DNA of 64,000 bases from Enterobacter cloacae subsp. cloacae ATCC 13047 (GTDB taxonomy: Bacteria > Pseudomonadota > Gammaproteobacteria > Enterobacterales > Enterobacteriaceae): the NCBI RefSeq assembly GCF_000025565.1, contig NC_014121.1:3596001-3660000 (forward strand), given 5' to 3'. This document shows, one piece after another, positions 57,311 to 64,000 of the stretch; the stretch's first letter is position 1; the number at the start of each line of letters is the position of its first letter. A program made the translations under genes and the position numbers. Below the pieces are notes generated by a model. The model saw only the letters and a program-made list of their open reading frames with translations. It had not been told where the DNA came from and searched no databases.

Positions 57311-58141
57311 CTAGCTAAGACCGGGTATGACTGGTGACCAGGTGCAACGACAGTTGATTTCCTCGCCAGGCATAACCCATTTGCCGTCCAGATACATCCC
57401 CTTGCTTAGCTCAAACACCTTTCCATCAGCTTTAACGTGCGATGGTCGTGGTTCTTTCCCAGCATGTGAGTGCTTCCAGACGCCCTGAGTGATACCGAGT
57501 GATTGCTGCCTTGCTGCCTGCATTACTGAAGTTGCTTTGTTATTCTGATCGCGTGCGATTAATGCCGCACGCCTGCGCGTAATGCCATAGCGCTTCTGAA
57601 GTTCGCCAGTGAGGTAAGACAGGTCACGCCCCCTTGCAACCGAGCGCATTACCAGCCCCTCAACCTCAGTGAAATATTTCTCAGGAATTGAGCGTATCAG
57701 TCCAACGTTCTCTGCAATGGTCGCCTGCAGTGCGTTATTCATCGGCGCGGTCATCTTGAACTCAACCGTGAATCCTGCAGTTTCGAGCGCGTTATGCAGT
57801 GATACATCAGTATTCTTCATCGCATCACCGGCAAACCTTTCGGCCAGCTTCTGAGATACGTTGTCGAATGCCTTTGTCCATCGCTTAGCGAGCTTCTTCA
57901 TGGCATCACGCATAAACACGGCAGGAGATGCGTCCATTGCCACCGCTGCACCGCTCGCTTTGTAGTTAGCAGTCAGCCAGTACACAACGGACTTCTGCAT
58001 CTCTCTGATGTGGTTGTCTAGCTGTCTGCGATACCACGCCTCAACACCTGCATTAGGATTAATTGCTCTCAGCGTTTGCCGCGTCGATTTCTTCTTCCCG
58101 CTGGTCATCGTCTTCGTAGTCGTCTTCGATTTCGATGTCAT
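57311..58141 (-). CDS. Minor head protein, SPP1 gp7-like head morphogenesis
   Basis: The 276-residue protein has the Mu gpF / SPP1 gp7 core: QKRYGITRRRAALIARDQNNKATSV followed by GVWKHSHAGKEPRPSHVKADG and PGEEINCRCTW. The HSHAG and CRC residues are typical. It probably sits inside the portal region and is ejected. It overlaps the portal gene by 83 bp; the ATG at 58108 would cut this to 50 bp. Neither start has a strong ribosome site. Confidence 0.85.
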   Translation of the reverse strand: MTSKSKTTTKTMTSGKKKSTRQTLRAINPNAGVEAWYRRQLDNHIREMQKSVVYWLTANYKASGAAVAMDASPAVFMRDAMKKLAKRWTKAFDNVSQKLAERFAGDAMKNTDVSLHNALETAGFTVEFKMTAPMNNALQATIAENVGLIRSIPEKYFTEVEGLVMRSVARGRDLSYLTGELQKRYGITRRRAALIARDQNNKATSVMQAARQQSLGITQGVWKHSHAGKEPRPSHVKADGKVFELSKGMYLDGKWVMPGEEINCRCTWSPVIPGLS

Positions 58142-59585
58142 CGCTTAGGTCCAGTGAGTGGTATGGGCTGTCAGGGTCATTTGCGATCTTCTGCCGAATC
58201 TCGTTACCCGTCAGCGCTCCAGTTGCTACGTTTACCGCGTCGGTATCAGCGTCAATTTTGCGAATTTCCGCTTTCTCTTTCTCGGTCATCTCGTAGAGAG
58301 GCTCAAACTCGAAGTAGATATCCGGGTCGATGTCGCCAAACTCAGATAACTGGATGATGTCCAGAACGCGCTTCAGGTTGTCTTTGAAGATGGATTGCTG
58401 CAGTGCGTGGATGTAGTCGTAGAAGACTCGAATCTCGCCATCAGATGAGGCATTAAGGCCTGCAGGTGAAATGCCTAGCAGCTTGACCAGAGGAATGCTG
58501 GAAACTGCCGCCATTTGCTCCTGAGCTTGCGCCTGTAGGGCGTCAAGACCACCAAGGGGGGCACTGATAAACTCAGCCTTTTCTTCCTGCGCTGGCGTGT
58601 TATCTACAGCAAAAGCACCGCGATTGTCCCGGCACTGATTGAGCATCTGAAGGCGATTGATAAGCGACTCTGCTCCGCCACCCTGCAACACTGTCGCCAT
58701 GTTTGTTGAAAGTACAGGAATGGTGAACGAGTGAATCAGGTCGCTAACACTATCCCTCGTTCTCAGCCAGTTATTGACGTACGGCTCGGCAATCTGCGTC
58801 AGACTCAGTCCACGGAAGTTGTACGTTGCTTTAAGCAGGTCAGGCACCTCTCTCGATACAAAATCAAGCATGCGGCTGGCATTGACCGTCTTAGCCATCA
58901 CAAACCATTCTGTCGGTTTGTAGAAGTCAGGACTCATCGGGTTATCTGTGTTATACACGCCCGGGTAAGTCCAGACTGGCTCAATAACGGTGAATCCCTT
59001 GAGGCTGCCTTTCTTAATCTTCTTGTCAGACAGGAACAGCTTTGACTGCAGCTCTACCGGGTCATTCCATGCAGACACGCCTTTAGCCGACTGCACATCG
59101 ATATAAATCTGACCGCCGCCAAAGTAACCGTCGTGCTCTGCTGCCTCGCGGAACCGGTCCTTAACCTTGAACTTCTCCATTGCAGCGTAGAGTTGCTTAA
59201 CGCGCTCAGCCTTATCGTCATCGCCTACAGTCTTGAGCTTGACCCACTTGCGGGTCATCTCTTCTGCGATGGTTCCGACCATCTTGCGATATTCAGGCTT
59301 TTGAGCGAGCGTAGCCAGGTATGGGTAGCCCGGGAAGCTGTCAGGATAGCCATAGGTGTATCCCATATAAGCTTCGTTTAGAGCGGCATATGGCGTTGAG
59401 TCCATCGCCAGAATGCCTTTCTCTATGCTCTCAGGGATAACGCCTTTCGGTGGCTTATACTGCTCAATCTCGCGAGGCGGTTTAGCCTGAATTTCTGCCA
59501 CTGCCTCGGCGCGGATTTTCATCTCAGGCTTTTGTTCTTTCACCGGCTCAGGCGCGGCGACTTGTTTCTTTTTAAACGGCCACAC
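58059..59585 (-). CDS. Portal protein, DUF1073 family
   Basis: The 508-residue protein has the portal-like pattern: RKMVGTIAEEMTRKWVKLKT, AAEHDGYFGGGQIYIDVQ, SVSDLIHSFTIPVLST and IPLVKLLGISPAGLNASSDGEI, then FYDYIHALQQ. DUF1073 proteins are the portals of many siphoviruses and myoviruses of this gene order. The N-terminus is Lys/Glu/Pro-rich and the C-terminus very acidic (EDDYEDDDQREEE). It lies directly after the large terminase, the standard order. Confidence 0.86.
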   Translation of the reverse strand: MWPFKKKQVAAPEPVKEQKPEMKIRAEAVAEIQAKPPREIEQYKPPKGVIPESIEKGILAMDSTPYAALNEAYMGYTYGYPDSFPGYPYLATLAQKPEYRKMVGTIAEEMTRKWVKLKTVGDDDKAERVKQLYAAMEKFKVKDRFREAAEHDGYFGGGQIYIDVQSAKGVSAWNDPVELQSKLFLSDKKIKKGSLKGFTVIEPVWTYPGVYNTDNPMSPDFYKPTEWFVMAKTVNASRMLDFVSREVPDLLKATYNFRGLSLTQIAEPYVNNWLRTRDSVSDLIHSFTIPVLSTNMATVLQGGGAESLINRLQMLNQCRDNRGAFAVDNTPAQEEKAEFISAPLGGLDALQAQAQEQMAAVSSIPLVKLLGISPAGLNASSDGEIRVFYDYIHALQQSIFKDNLKRVLDIIQLSEFGDIDPDIYFEFEPLYEMTEKEKAEIRKIDADTDAVNVATGALTGNEIRQKIANDPDSPYHSLDLSDDIEIEDDYEDDDQREEEIDAANAESN

Positions 59586-61244
59586 TTAAATTCTCCTGAG
59601 TTGGCTCGGGTCGATAACCATTGGCTGGCGACCAGAAATAAGATTGTCGTCAATAGCGTCCATCCATGTATCGAGGATGTCGTCATTGTCGTGACTGTCG
59701 TCAGCAGAGAAAGCAGCGCATTCAGTCATTGCGGTGATAACCCATGAGGTAGTACCAGCCACCGTTCCGTCTTCGTAGTAAACGTGAGGCCTGATAGCTC
59801 CGTGCTCATCATGAGTGGCAGGAACATAAACCTTGCCAGTTTTAATCTGAGGAATGACGTTAAGGCAGCGAACCAGTTTGTTCTGGCCTGTACCGCGAGG
59901 TATCTCTTTTACCGGGATGCTATTTCGCTTCTTGAGGGTAGTTATCAGGCCTTGTCCAGCCTGCTTCTCTTCGATGGCCATATGACGCATGGGCATGATT
60001 CTTAGCGAGCCCTGCATGCGCCATTTCTCCCAGACCTCTTCCGCTTTCTTCAGGAGGTCTTCTGGGTCCCAGCGACCTCGTACCACATCGATGATGTAGA
60101 GATTTCCATCAACACCCATTCCAACAAGCGTGAATACCGTGTAGTCAAGCCAGTCCTCTACCTTGCCGCTGTTCGTATCAACGTACACGGCGCGATGAGT
60201 GAGCTTGGGAAGCGTGGTGTAGGTCTGGAACCAGTCGGTATCGATGATGCCGCCAGTAAGCGCCATAGGGTTCTGCTGGTACTGAGATAGGAACGTGTAA
60301 CGGTCTTTCTCCCAGAGTTGCAGGAGGTCGTTCACGTCCTCCATCTGCGGCCAGTATGACCAGTAGCGCGTCCCGGACACTTCCACAGAGTCGGTGTCTT
60401 TCACCGTCTCCCAGCACAAAGAGCGCCATGGCTCTGCTAGAGACTGAATGTACTTCTCATCAATCAGTGCAGGTATAGCTACATGGTGGAATTTAACGCC
60501 CATCCCGCCAGATAACATGAAGCCTGTTGCGTCATCGGTGTGAAGGCGCTGCTGAATGCTCACAAACGGCGTTGGGTGCTCTTTTGACTTATCACCACGA
60601 CGAGAGCGAATGGTGTTTACCAGAAGCGTGTTGGCGCTGTTCCTGCGAGACTCACTGAGCATGTCGACGGGCTTGTTGTAGTCATCCAACATGACCATGC
60701 CGGAGAACTCAGTACCGAAGTAACCACCACGACCACCGGTAATTTGCCCGTTGCTTGAACGGGAAACCGTCTGCCCGATTGAGCGCCCGCGATCGTCTTT
60801 TATCTCCCATTCTTCAGCCTGGTTGACACCGAACGAGCAAGGCCATAACTCCTGATACTCCTTGCTGGCGATAATGTCTCGTGTGCGGCGTGAGTTACGT
60901 TTAACCAGAGTGTCAGCAAACGATATATTCAGGTTACGAAAGCGCTTTAGTTTGCCTTCCTGCACCAGTGCGTTGACGTAGGCCGGGAAGTGAATGGAGA
61001 AGAACTCTGTTTTTGTCCCGCCAGGAGGAATGTTGATAATCAGGTTTCGCGGCTCTAATCGGCCGGCTATCAGGTCATCAATCTTTGACGCCATTAACCG
61101 GTGATGCCAGTTAACCAGAAGGCGATCACCCTGAATCAGTTCGAACCACAGGCGAGTGAAATTGAGAAACGATTTAGTGGACTTTGAACGAAGCACTACA
61201 CGCTCAGGGAATGACAAATCATCCCATTCGATAATTTCGTTCAT
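59586..61244 (-). CDS. Terminase large subunit
   Basis: The 552-residue packaging ATPase/nuclease has a modified Walker A NIPPGGTKTE at about 71-80, Walker B MVMLDDYNKP at about 183-192 and the coupling region TLLVNTIRSRRGDKS. The C-terminal RNase H-like nuclease begins VYVDTNSGKVEDWLDYTVF (first Asp about 350) with IIDVVRGRW. It cuts and packages DNA through the portal. It follows the small terminase gene by one base. Confidence 0.9.
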   Translation of the reverse strand: MNEIIEWDDLSFPERVVLRSKSTKSFLNFTRLWFELIQGDRLLVNWHHRLMASKIDDLIAGRLEPRNLIINIPPGGTKTEFFSIHFPAYVNALVQEGKLKRFRNLNISFADTLVKRNSRRTRDIIASKEYQELWPCSFGVNQAEEWEIKDDRGRSIGQTVSRSSNGQITGGRGGYFGTEFSGMVMLDDYNKPVDMLSESRRNSANTLLVNTIRSRRGDKSKEHPTPFVSIQQRLHTDDATGFMLSGGMGVKFHHVAIPALIDEKYIQSLAEPWRSLCWETVKDTDSVEVSGTRYWSYWPQMEDVNDLLQLWEKDRYTFLSQYQQNPMALTGGIIDTDWFQTYTTLPKLTHRAVYVDTNSGKVEDWLDYTVFTLVGMGVDGNLYIIDVVRGRWDPEDLLKKAEEVWEKWRMQGSLRIMPMRHMAIEEKQAGQGLITTLKKRNSIPVKEIPRGTGQNKLVRCLNVIPQIKTGKVYVPATHDEHGAIRPHVYYEDGTVAGTTSWVITAMTECAAFSADDSHDNDDILDTWMDAIDDNLISGRQPMVIDPSQLRRI

Positions 61245-61245
61245 A

Positions 61246-61722
61246 TCAGTCCAGGCCTTTTAGTTTCTCCTCCATTGCTGCCTGAGCTGCTGCGTAATCT
61301 GCTGCTGTATAATTGACGACTTCTACCGGGCCGCCATTGGCACCCTCGATAGCGTGGTTAATTTTGTCTCGCCAGTCTTTCTTCTGTCGGTTCTTAAGCC
61401 AGAAGATGGCTGCTGCAGTATCAGGAGGGTAATGCTTCTTGATTTGCGTTTTGACTATCTGGTTATCAATCACGCGGATATCTGTGTCCGGGGCTACATA
61501 ACCCATTGCTCGCTGGAATAGGCTATCGACCACTTCAGCGTCAACTAGGTCCTTCCCCTTTTTTACGGACTCCAGAAACTCTGGATGCTCTTTCTTCCAC
61601 GTATTGATAGTTGCTTCAGAGACCTCAAAGAAGTCTGCTAATTGAGCGTCGGTGTAGCCAAGCATGCACAGCTTGCGAGCCTGCTCGGCGTACGCCTTCT
61701 GGTACTTGGTTGGCCTGGCCAT
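61246..61722 (-). CDS. Terminase small subunit
   Basis: The 158-residue protein has an N-terminal helix-turn-helix for DNA recognition (MLGYTDAQLADFFEVSEATINTWKKEHPEF) and the common RPTKYQ start. The middle contains the conserved RAMGYVAPDTDIRV and PPDTAAAIFWLKNRQKKDWRDK, found in terminase small subunits. It starts packaging at cos or pac. Confidence 0.88.
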   Translation of the reverse strand: MARPTKYQKAYAEQARKLCMLGYTDAQLADFFEVSEATINTWKKEHPEFLESVKKGKDLVDAEVVDSLFQRAMGYVAPDTDIRVIDNQIVKTQIKKHYPPDTAAAIFWLKNRQKKDWRDKINHAIEGANGGPVEVVNYTAADYAAAQAAMEEKLKGLD

Positions 61723-61724
61723 AT

Positions 61725-61922
61725 TTATTTCTCGTTATTTGCTAATACGTATGCAGCCAGATAACCTTTGGCGTTTAGTTTCGTCATCTCGACCATGTCA
61801 AATGCTGCCATGCCGGTTGTTGGGCTTACTGCTACCCATCCTCCGTCCATAACGCTTAACACCCTTCCCTCTGACTTCATCTTTTCTGCGAATTGTGAGA
61901 TTCGCTTTTCAATGTCGCTCAT
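61725..61922 (-). CDS. Small phage protein, unknown function
   Basis: 65 residues from MSDIEKRISQFAEKM; the frame is open further upstream, but only over a neighbouring small gene. It has GGWVAVSPTTGMAAFDMVEMTKLNAKGYL. The ATG lies 1 bp past the stop of the 53-residue gene and the stop 2 bp before the small terminase start. Tight packing supports it. No family recognised. Confidence 0.6.
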   Translation of the reverse strand: MSDIEKRISQFAEKMKSEGRVLSVMDGGWVAVSPTTGMAAFDMVEMTKLNAKGYLAAYVLANNEK

Positions 61923-61923
61923 G

Positions 61924-62085
61924 TCATTTCTCTGTTTTGAACTTAAATCCCCAGCGAGCAATGAAGCCTGACAGAGATTTGAAGTGTTTCTCTTTAACGA
62001 TGCGTGCATAGACAAATGCCTTAAGCACGGACAGTAATGGGCTTACCCACCACCGCTTTTGTGCGACCACCTTCATGGTGATCAT
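61924..62085 (-). CDS. Small basic phage protein, unknown function
   Basis: A 53-residue frame, MITMKVVAQKRWWVSPLLSV..., very rich in Lys, Arg and Trp, ending FKFKTEK. Its ATG shares a base with the preceding stop (TGATG) and its stop is one base before the next ATG, so it fills the gap exactly. An ATG at 62076 is an alternative. The central LLSVLKAFVYARIV is amphipathic or weakly hydrophobic. I recall similar uncharacterised proteins in lambdoid phages. Confidence 0.62.
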   Translation of the reverse strand: MITMKVVAQKRWWVSPLLSVLKAFVYARIVKEKHFKSLSGFIARWGFKFKTEK

Positions 62086-62294
62086 CACATCAGTCCTGCA
62101 GTGCGAGCTTTAGCCAGCAGAGCATTGAAGTCTGCCACCATGCCAGAAACATCGGTTGCAGTTGAATCAGCTTGTGCAGCCATCTTCTTCACCCCGCCAA
62201 TTGCTGAGGTTGTCGCTGCAGGGATGGTTACCGGGTCAGTTGGGGTGGAAACTTCGATTGGATAACCACCAGTTGAGATAGCGCGTTTAGTCAT
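62085..62294 (-). CDS. Small protein resembling phage head fiber proteins
   Basis: 69 residues from MTKRAISTGGYPIEVSTPTD, with AGGAA upstream. The C-terminal part ATTSAIGGVKKMAAQADSTA ... VADFNALLAKARTAGLM follows the head fiber pattern, where a short trimeric domain binds capsids. It is located before the terminase genes rather than by the capsid. The reading frame is open upstream to 62345 but no better start is seen. Role tentative. Confidence 0.55.
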   Translation of the reverse strand: MTKRAISTGGYPIEVSTPTDPVTIPAATTSAIGGVKKMAAQADSTATDVSGMVADFNALLAKARTAGLM

Positions 62295-62587
62295 TTTGGA
62301 ATTTCCTGCTGGATGTTTGGATATCTCACTGGGAATTATCGACACCAGTGATACTTCAAATCTACATAAAACTCTGTCAATGGCCCTTTACCGACACCAT
62401 TTGCAGAATTTTATATATCCTCAATTCTTCTACCACTGCTTGAGAAGGCAGCTATGAACGCCACAGACATCCCGCAATGCTGTGACGCGGTATCATCTTT
62501 TTCGAATAACCTGCACGCTCTTGCAGAATGAGGGACTGCAGTCATGGCTAATGCAGGTAAACAGCGAAGATGTGGCGCTATGGTGGG
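62295..62587. other. Non-coding gap in the late operon
   Basis: This 293-bp stretch has no gene I can support. On the minus strand TTGACA at 62380-62375 lies 17 bp before GAAGTA (62357-62352), a possible promoter for the head fiber and terminase genes. The packaging site (cos or pac) of phages is often near here, but no motif identifies it. A 44-codon minus-strand frame (62411-62545) is possible but unsupported. Confidence 0.35.
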
Positions 62588-62875
62588 TTACTTTTTGAGG
62601 AATGAAGCAATGAACTCTTTCTTGGGGTGTCGATAATTAATAATATCTTCAGGCATTTTCATGAATTTATTATCGGCATCCTTCACAGTGACGAAGCAAC
62701 TATGAACCCCGCAAACATTGGTTTTTATTGTGTCGTCATACTCAAACAGGAGTTGAGCCACTTTCTCTTTCCACTCTTCTGGCATAGCCTCCATGAATAC
62801 GCGAGGCATTACACAGAATGCAGAATGTGACAGGCCAAACCAAAGCCTCAGGTCTTTACGATATTCTTCATCCAT
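62588..62875 (-). CDS. Hypothetical phage protein between lysis and terminase genes
   Basis: 95 residues starting MDEEYRKDLRLWFGLSHSAF, with PRVFMEAMPEEWKEKVAQLLFEYDDTI and KMPEDIINYRHPKKEFIASFLKK. Soluble, helix and strand mix; two Cys in NVCGVHSCF. Proteins of this kind occur in lambdoid phages after the lysis cassette. No function known to me. Confidence 0.68.
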   Translation of the reverse strand: MDEEYRKDLRLWFGLSHSAFCVMPRVFMEAMPEEWKEKVAQLLFEYDDTIKTNVCGVHSCFVTVKDADNKFMKMPEDIINYRHPKKEFIASFLKK

Positions 62876-62911
62876 CGTCTTTACCTTTTTGTTTCGCTAG
62901 ATATGTGCGCT

Positions 62912-63370
62912 TTACTTCAGGCACTGGGTTTTAATGTATTCCTGGAGGCCAAGAATCATTTTGTTGCTGGTTTCGATTCGTTCTCTGAGACTCCAATAAT
63001 CCCGTTGAGCGGAGTCAGTAAGTCTGGCGGAGTCTGCATCATCCATGCCGGAGGATCCGGTGGTGTTACCTTTGCAGGTTGCGTTGAGCTGCAACCGACG
63101 CTTGCCAGTAGCAACATCGCGCTCAAGCTGATTGATAGTTTCCTGAGCATCTGCGAGTTCCTGTGTGTATTTTGCATCGAGAGCAGATACATCGCGTTGG
63201 CGCGTCTGCATGTCGGTGATGGTTGCTTTTGCCAGAGCAGCTTCGTTAATCGCAGTGTCTCGTTGCTTCTTGTAGTCAATGGCGTTGTCACGGTAGTGAT
63301 TAACAGCCCAGCCAAGCGAGACAATGATGCAGGCGATTACGGCAATAATGATTGCGGTTAGTCTGCTCAT
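62912..63370 (-). CDS. Rz-like inner membrane spanin (i-spanin)
   Basis: 152 residues from [21 protein letters not shown], which is one N-terminal membrane helix (about residues 4-21). A long periplasmic coiled coil follows ([32 protein letters not shown]) with two Cys near the end. With Rz1 it fuses the membranes at the end of lysis. Its ATG overlaps the endolysin stop by 4 bp, favouring this start over one six codons upstream. Confidence 0.88.
   Translation of the reverse strand: MSRLTAIIIAVIACIIVSLGWAVNHYRDNAIDYKKQRDTAINEAALAKATITDMQTRQRDVSALDAKYTQELADAQETINQLERDVATGKRRLQLNATCKGNTTGSSGMDDADSARLTDSAQRDYWSLRERIETSNKMILGLQEYIKTQCLK
62956..63150 (-). CDS. Rz1-like outer membrane lipoprotein spanin (o-spanin)
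   Basis: 64 residues wholly inside Rz in another frame. The start [20 protein letters not shown] is a lipoprotein signal with Cys20 as the likely acylation site. The mature part is Pro-rich ([20 protein letters not shown]), as in lambda Rz1. Nested placement and composition make the call firm, though the frame is open much further upstream. Confidence 0.85.
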   Translation of the reverse strand: MLRKLSISLSAMLLLASVGCSSTQPAKVTPPDPPAWMMQTPPDLLTPLNGIIGVSENESKPATK

Positions 63371-63861
63371 TTCTGACCCCAGGTACATACCTGATATTCA
63401 ACGTCACGCCTGTTAACCAGTCCTTTCCACTTCTGTCCGCCTGCATATACCCAGCGCTTAAGCTCTGAGCAAGCTCCGGAATAGTCTTTAGCATTCAGCT
63501 TTTTCAGGAGAGTGGAATTGATTGTGGCAGTTGCGCCGACGTTGTAAGCGAAAGAGTAAATTGCTGCGCGTTGAGTTTCAGTGGTTGGCACTTTGATGTA
63601 CGGGTCAACCTGTGAAGCTATACGCTGAAGGTCTTTTCTTGTTAGTGCGTCGCACTCTTTATCTGTGTATCGCTTATTTATGATGATGTCTGAACCGGTG
63701 TGACCGTCACAGACTGTCAGAACTCCGACAACATCGCGATATGCTTCATACTTTCGACCTTCGAGACCATCCTTACCGGAGAGCATTGTTGTCGCTATTG
63801 CGATAGCGCCGCCGCCCAACGTGGCAATAATGCTATTTCTGAGTGCCGGAGACATTGCCAT
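63367..63861 (-). CDS. SAR endolysin, GH24 lysozyme (R21-like)
   Basis: 164 residues. The N-terminus (about 7-28, [19 protein letters not shown]) is weakly hydrophobic and rich in Gly, Ala and Ser, a signal-arrest-release sequence as in phage 21. The lysozyme triad is present with canonical spacing: Glu34, Asp43 and Thr49 ([17 protein letters not shown]). It is secreted by Sec, tethered, then freed when the holin collapses the membrane potential. It overlaps the holin gene by 29 bp. Confidence 0.92.
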   Translation of the reverse strand: MAMSPALRNSIIATLGGGAIAIATTMLSGKDGLEGRKYEAYRDVVGVLTVCDGHTGSDIIINKRYTDKECDALTRKDLQRIASQVDPYIKVPTTETQRAAIYSFAYNVGATATINSTLLKKLNAKDYSGACSELKRWVYAGGQKWKGLVNRRDVEYQVCTWGQK

Positions 63862-64000
63862 TCAATCTGTCCTCGCGCTCTTTGCGCTTGTAGTACCAGT
63901 TGATGCCGAATGTGCCGACGGTACAGAGAATACCAATGATGATCGCCCAGTCGTTAAGGGATAGAACGCCACCCATCGTTGTCAGGCCTCCGAACCAATA
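63833..64000 (-). CDS. Pinholin-like phage holin, 5' end beyond window
   Basis: The minus strand is open from the right edge to TAG at 63833: 55 residues, N-terminus missing. They include YWFGGLTTMGGVLSLNDWAI, a membrane helix WAIIIGILCTVGTFGINWYY and a basic tail [11 protein letters not shown]. The pattern resembles the second half of phage 21 holin S21, a pinholin that pairs with SAR endolysins. The 3' end overlaps the endolysin start. Confidence 0.8.
   Translation of the reverse strand, partial: YWFGGLTTMGGVLSLNDWAIIIGILCTVGTFGINWYYKRKEREDRLNGNVSGTQK

Noticed and set aside
58059..59585. Anti-CBASS Acb1 activity for the DUF1073 protein
   Set aside because: Some databases attach this name to the family. 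The gene is a 508-residue portal in standard context, and I found no paired H-x-T/S motifs expected for a 2H phosphoesterase.
62411..62545. A 44-codon minus-strand frame in the gap before the head fiber gene
   Set aside because: No ribosome site was seen, composition is not distinctive, and it is not tightly packed with neighbours.

Overview
The window is a chromosomal segment of an Enterobacteriaceae close to Enterobacter, Leclercia or Lelliottia. Most of the left 37 kb is the conserved Escherichia coli block from yojI to yfaZ: yojI-alkB-ada-apbE-ompC-micF-rcsDB-rcsC-gyrA-ubiG-nrdAB-yfaE-glpQT-glpABC-yfaY-yfaZ. The encoded proteins have family-typical lengths and intact active sites. Differences from E. 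coli are an mgtE-type gene left of yojI, no atoSC between rcsC and gyrA, no yfaL between ubiG and nrdA, and a pair of GMC oxidoreductase genes plus a LysR regulator where inaA would lie. A tctDE-like citrate/tricarboxylate two-component system follows yfaZ.

Host modules. ada-alkB is an alkylation-repair operon. ompC and the antisense RNA micF diverge, beside the Rcs envelope-stress phosphorelay (rcsD, rcsB, convergent rcsC). nrdAB-yfaE makes class Ia ribonucleotide reductase and its ferredoxin, behind a leader with two perfect DnaA boxes. glpTQ and glpABC form a divergent glycerol-3-phosphate regulon around CRP and GlpR-like sites. A short palindromic repeat (nine-base arms CCCTCTCCC/GGGAGAGGG) occurs at three intergenic sites, once as a 78-bp inverted pair between nrdA and nrdB.

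From about 36.9 kb to the right edge lies a temperate contractile-tailed (myovirus-type) prophage. It abuts the start of tctD and is not complete here: the holin is cut by the window end, and early, immunity and integrase genes must lie further right. Its left end carries a LexA-controlled orphan UmuD'-like gene (minus strand) and a visibly AT-rich two-gene cargo on the plus strand: a family-52 glycosyltransferase and a polytopic, O-antigen-polymerase-like protein. This cargo converges on the tail spike gene at a bidirectional terminator.

All other phage genes read leftward in a tightly overlapping late operon. From upstream to downstream: pinholin-like holin, SAR endolysin, nested Rz/Rz1 spanins, small genes, terminase, portal, head morphogenesis, protease/scaffold, cement, major capsid, connectors, tail terminator, sheath, tube, a -1 frameshifted tail assembly chaperone, tape measure with lytic transglycosylase domain, baseplate, tail fiber and beta-helix tail spike.

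The most interesting points are the putative LPS/O-antigen conversion cassette next to the tail spike, the HumD-like UmuD' lacking both its cleavable arm and its catalytic serine, the canonical T_TTT_TTC frameshift site in the tail chaperone genes, the paired GMC genes with a 107-bp overlap, and the nrdA-nrdB palindrome.
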